A DNA stretch of 51,654 nucleotides from NCBI RefSeq assembly GCF_004614165.1, contig NZ_SPVG01000037.1:1-51654 (forward strand), in the 5' to 3' direction. The translations under genes were made by a program, and so were the position numbers. This document shows positions 49,805-51,654 of this stretch, in pieces; position 1 is the stretch's first letter; every line of letters starts with the position of its first letter. The notes below the pieces were generated by a model. It did no database searches. It was given only the letters and a program-made list of their open reading frames with translations, and was not told where the DNA came from. Source of the stretch: Duganella callida (GTDB taxonomy: Bacteria > Pseudomonadota > Gammaproteobacteria > Burkholderiales > Burkholderiaceae_D).

Positions 49805-50734
49805 ATGGACCGCCTGGAATCCATGTCCATCCTGGTTGCCGTGGTGGATGCCGGCAGCCTGTCCGCCGCCGCGCGCAAGCTGGAAATGCCGCTGGCCACC
49901 GTCAGCCGCAAGCTGGGCGAGCTGGAGAGTCACCTGAACACCCGGTTGCTGCTGCGCACCACGCGCCAGCTGTCGCTGACCGAGGCCGGCGCCTCGTATG
50001 TGGGCGCCTGCCGTCGCATCCTCGAGGAAATCGGCGAGGCGGAACGCACCGCCACCGGCGAATACGCCATGCCCAAGGGGGAATTGGTGGTGACGGCGCC
50101 GGTGGTGTTCGGCCGCCTGCACATGGTGCCGGTGGTGGCGGAATTCCTCGCGCAGTACCCGGAAATCAACATCAACCTGGTGCTGACCGACCGCGTCACC
50201 CACATGATGGAAGAACAGATCGACGTCGCCCTGCGCATCGGCCAGCTGCCCGACAGCAGCATGATGGCGGTGCGGGTCGGCAGCGTGCGCCGTGTGATCT
50301 GCGCCAGCCCCGCCTACCTCGCCGCGCACGGCACGCCGAAAACGCCGCGCGAGCTGTCGGCGCACGACTGCATCACCTTCGAGGTGCTGGCATCCAAGCG
50401 CGCCTGGGTGTTCGGCGCCGGCAAGACGGAACTGTCGGTGCCGGTGCACTCGCGGCTGTCGGTCAACACGGCGGAAGCGGCCATCGATGCGGCCACGCTC
50501 GGCGTGGGCCTGATCCGCGTGCTGTCCTACCAGGTGGCGGAGTCGCTACGCCGGCAAAGCTTGCAGGTGGTGCTGGACCACTACGAGGCCGAGCCCCTGC
50601 CCGTCAGCCTGATGCATAAGGGCCAGTCGCCGTTGCCGCTCAAGCTGCGCGCCTTTCTCGACTTCGTGGCGCCGCGCCTGCGCGGGCGCATCGCCTCCCC
50701 GCTGATCAGCGGCGTAGCGACAGCGAGCGGTTGA
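49805..50734 (+). CDS. LysR-family transcriptional regulator
   Basis: 309 residues. The N-terminal winged helix-turn-helix (MDRLESMSILVAVVDAGSLSAAARKLEMPLATVSRKLGELESHL, residues 1-44) and the effector domain from about 90 (GELVVTAPVVFGRLHMVPVVAEFLAQYPEININLVLTDR) are typical, of the subgroup often found beside MFS exporters. AGGA lies eight bases before the ATG. Its last 29 bases overlap the end of the convergent Mug gene. Probable regulator of the divergent MFS transporter. Confidence 0.93.
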   Translation: MDRLESMSILVAVVDAGSLSAAARKLEMPLATVSRKLGELESHLNTRLLLRTTRQLSLTEAGASYVGACRRILEEIGEAERTATGEYAMPKGELVVTAPVVFGRLHMVPVVAEFLAQYPEININLVLTDRVTHMMEEQIDVALRIGQLPDSSMMAVRVGSVRRVICASPAYLAAHGTPKTPRELSAHDCITFEVLASKRAWVFGAGKTELSVPVHSRLSVNTAEAAIDAATLGVGLIRVLSYQVAESLRRQSLQVVLDHYEAEPLPVSLMHKGQSPLPLKLRAFLDFVAPRLRGRIASPLISGVATASG

Positions 50735-51236
50735 GGGCGCTGTAGGCATCCACCAGTTGCTGGCGGCTGAAGGTGCGGTTCAAGCCGCTGGGATTCGGCA
50801 GCAGCCAGACGCGGCTCGGGCCGAGCGGCTGGTCCTGCGCGCCCCAGGCCGCGTCGCGCTGGCCGGTGATGCCGAGATAGGCCGCCTTGCCGAGAAAGGC
50901 GATGCACTGCGGCCGGTAGCGCGCCAGCTTGTCCAGCAAGGCCGCCGCCGACGCCGCGAACTCTTCCTGCCGCAGCTGGGCCGCGCTGTGGGTCGGCCGC
51001 GCCACCGCCGTAGTCAGGCCGATGCCGTAGGCAAGCACGTCGCGGTCCTCGCCCGGCACCAGTCGGTGCGGTGTGAAGCCGGCCTCGTGCAGCACCGGCC
51101 AGAAGCGGTTGCCGCGGCCAAGAAAATGGTGACCGCAGGTGGCCGCCTCGACGCCGGGATTAATACCGCAAAACACCACGCGCAGCGCCGGTGCCAGGAT
51201 ATCGGGCAGCGCTACAAAATCCTCAATGTTTGACAT
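50706..51236 (-). CDS. mug: G/U mismatch-specific uracil-DNA glycosylase
   Basis: 176 residues (E. coli Mug has 168). It removes uracil or related damaged bases paired with guanine. The family's active-site motifs are present: GINPG (24-28) with the catalytic-type asparagine, HHFLGRGNRFWPVL (36-49) and NPSGLNR (148-154). ATG 51236 starts the known N-terminal part; the frame is open upstream but has no likeness there. Convergent with the LysR gene, 29-base overlap. Confidence 0.93.
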   Translation of the reverse strand: MSNIEDFVALPDILAPALRVVFCGINPGVEAATCGHHFLGRGNRFWPVLHEAGFTPHRLVPGEDRDVLAYGIGLTTAVARPTHSAAQLRQEEFAASAAALLDKLARYRPQCIAFLGKAAYLGITGQRDAAWGAQDQPLGPSRVWLLPNPSGLNRTFSRQQLVDAYSALNRSLSLRR

Positions 51237-51390
51237 GTGCAAATAGTCGATTATGGCCCCGCGCGACGCGCGATTTGCACGCCTGTCCCCAAACCGCCGA
51301 CGATTGGCCGCCATCCCGCCCAGCCCGGGATTTAATTTACAAATGCAATAAACCATACTGGGCTTATCGTATTCTCCACAAGGAATCATC
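51237..51390. promoter_or_regulatory. Divergent gap, mug / outer-membrane lipoprotein
   Basis: 154 bases holding both promoters. An AT-rich stretch (about 51330-51375) precedes the AAGGA ribosome site of the plus-strand gene. No clear operator seen. Confidence 0.3.
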
Positions 51391-51654
51391 ATGAGCAAGC
51401 CCATCTTGCGCCTGGCCGCACTGGCCGGCGCGGCCGCGTTGCTGGCCGGTTGCGCCAGCAACGGTGGCCTGACACCGCAGGCGCGGTTGTACGACCCCGA
51501 CCAGTTGCCGTCCCAGGCCGCCCTCGGCCAGTCCCCGCTGTCGCCCGCCGCCTGGCCGCAGCGCGACTGGTGGCGCCGCTACAGCGACGCCCAGCTGGAC
51601 CGCTTGATCGAGGAGGCCCTGGCCGGCAGTCCCACCCTGCGCGCCGCCGCCGCG
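51391..51654 (+). CDS. RND-type outer-membrane efflux lipoprotein (NodT family), 5' part, cut by window edge
   Basis: 88 residues visible. A lipoprotein signal ends LLAGC (C21). The following W-R-DWWRRYSDAQLDRLIEEALAGSPTLRAAAA is the conserved beginning of outer-membrane channel subunits of tripartite efflux pumps. It is distinct from the channel at 8335. AAGGAATC lies a few bases before the ATG. An outer-membrane subunit coming first suggests an operon with adaptor and inner-membrane genes following beyond the edge; this is inferred. Confidence 0.85.
   Translation, partial: MSKPILRLAALAGAAALLAGCASNGGLTPQARLYDPDQLPSQAALGQSPLSPAAWPQRDWWRRYSDAQLDRLIEEALAGSPTLRAAAA

Noticed and set aside
1-51654. 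CRISPR arrays, tRNA or rRNA genes, insertion sequences, prophage genes
   Set aside because: None seen on reading the window; no repeated spacer pattern, transposase or integrase was found.

Overview
The window is GC-rich, densely packed Gram-negative chromosome. Outer-membrane TonB receptors, an RND efflux pump, many LysR/AraC/TetR regulators and Tat-type signals point to a proteobacterium. The protein style fits a plant- or soil-associated betaproteobacterium of the Oxalobacteraceae (Massilia/Duganella type); that placement is inference from general resemblance, with no marker gene to fix it. No tRNA, rRNA, CRISPR, transposase or prophage gene was seen.

Left part (1-12.9 kb): the start of a GGDEF-type protein cut by the window edge; a two-part exported protein (glycosidase-like barrel plus an FGE/SUMF-type domain without the FGE cysteines); two tandem paralogous TetR repressors; and a divergent tripartite RND efflux operon (lipoprotein adaptor, inner-membrane pump, outer-membrane channel). 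An exported isochorismatase-like hydrolase, an AraC regulator and an exported type-B carboxylesterase follow.

Centre (13.1-46.9 kb): a large locus for pectin, and especially rhamnogalacturonan, use. It holds a GH43 protein, a PL10 pectate lyase, a TonB receptor with a GH28 enzyme, a DUF5060/DUF4038 glycosidase-like protein divergent from an Sde182-like protein, a GH2 beta-galactosidase, a second TonB receptor, and a GH105 hydrolase. A five-gene operon then runs rhaD(aldolase-dehydrogenase) - rhaI - GH106 rhamnosidase - GH28 - GH105. Divergent from it is a DeoR regulator leading the rhamnose ABC importer (rhaS-T-P-Q) and an FGGY kinase (rhaK). Read together: the TonB receptors bring oligosaccharides into the periplasm; GH28, GH105, GH106, GH2 and GH43-type enzymes would trim them; rhamnose enters by RhaSTPQ and is converted by RhaI, RhaK and RhaD to dihydroxyacetone phosphate and lactate. 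No SusD, rhamnogalacturonan lyase, rhamnose mutarotase or hexuronate pathway gene is in the window.

Right part (46.9-51.65 kb): a DUF2783 protein overlapping a GlxA-type regulator, a small CzcE-like periplasmic protein, an MFS exporter divergent from a LysR regulator, a Mug-type DNA glycosylase, and the first part of a NodT-family outer-membrane lipoprotein cut by the edge.

The points most worth checking are the rhamnose-catabolism/rhamnogalacturonan-hydrolase operon, a GH43 that appears to have lost the segment carrying its general acid, a GH28 lacking two canonical catalytic residues, the cysteine-less FGE fusion, a pair of GntR-like palindromes spaced for looping, and two long perfect hairpins.
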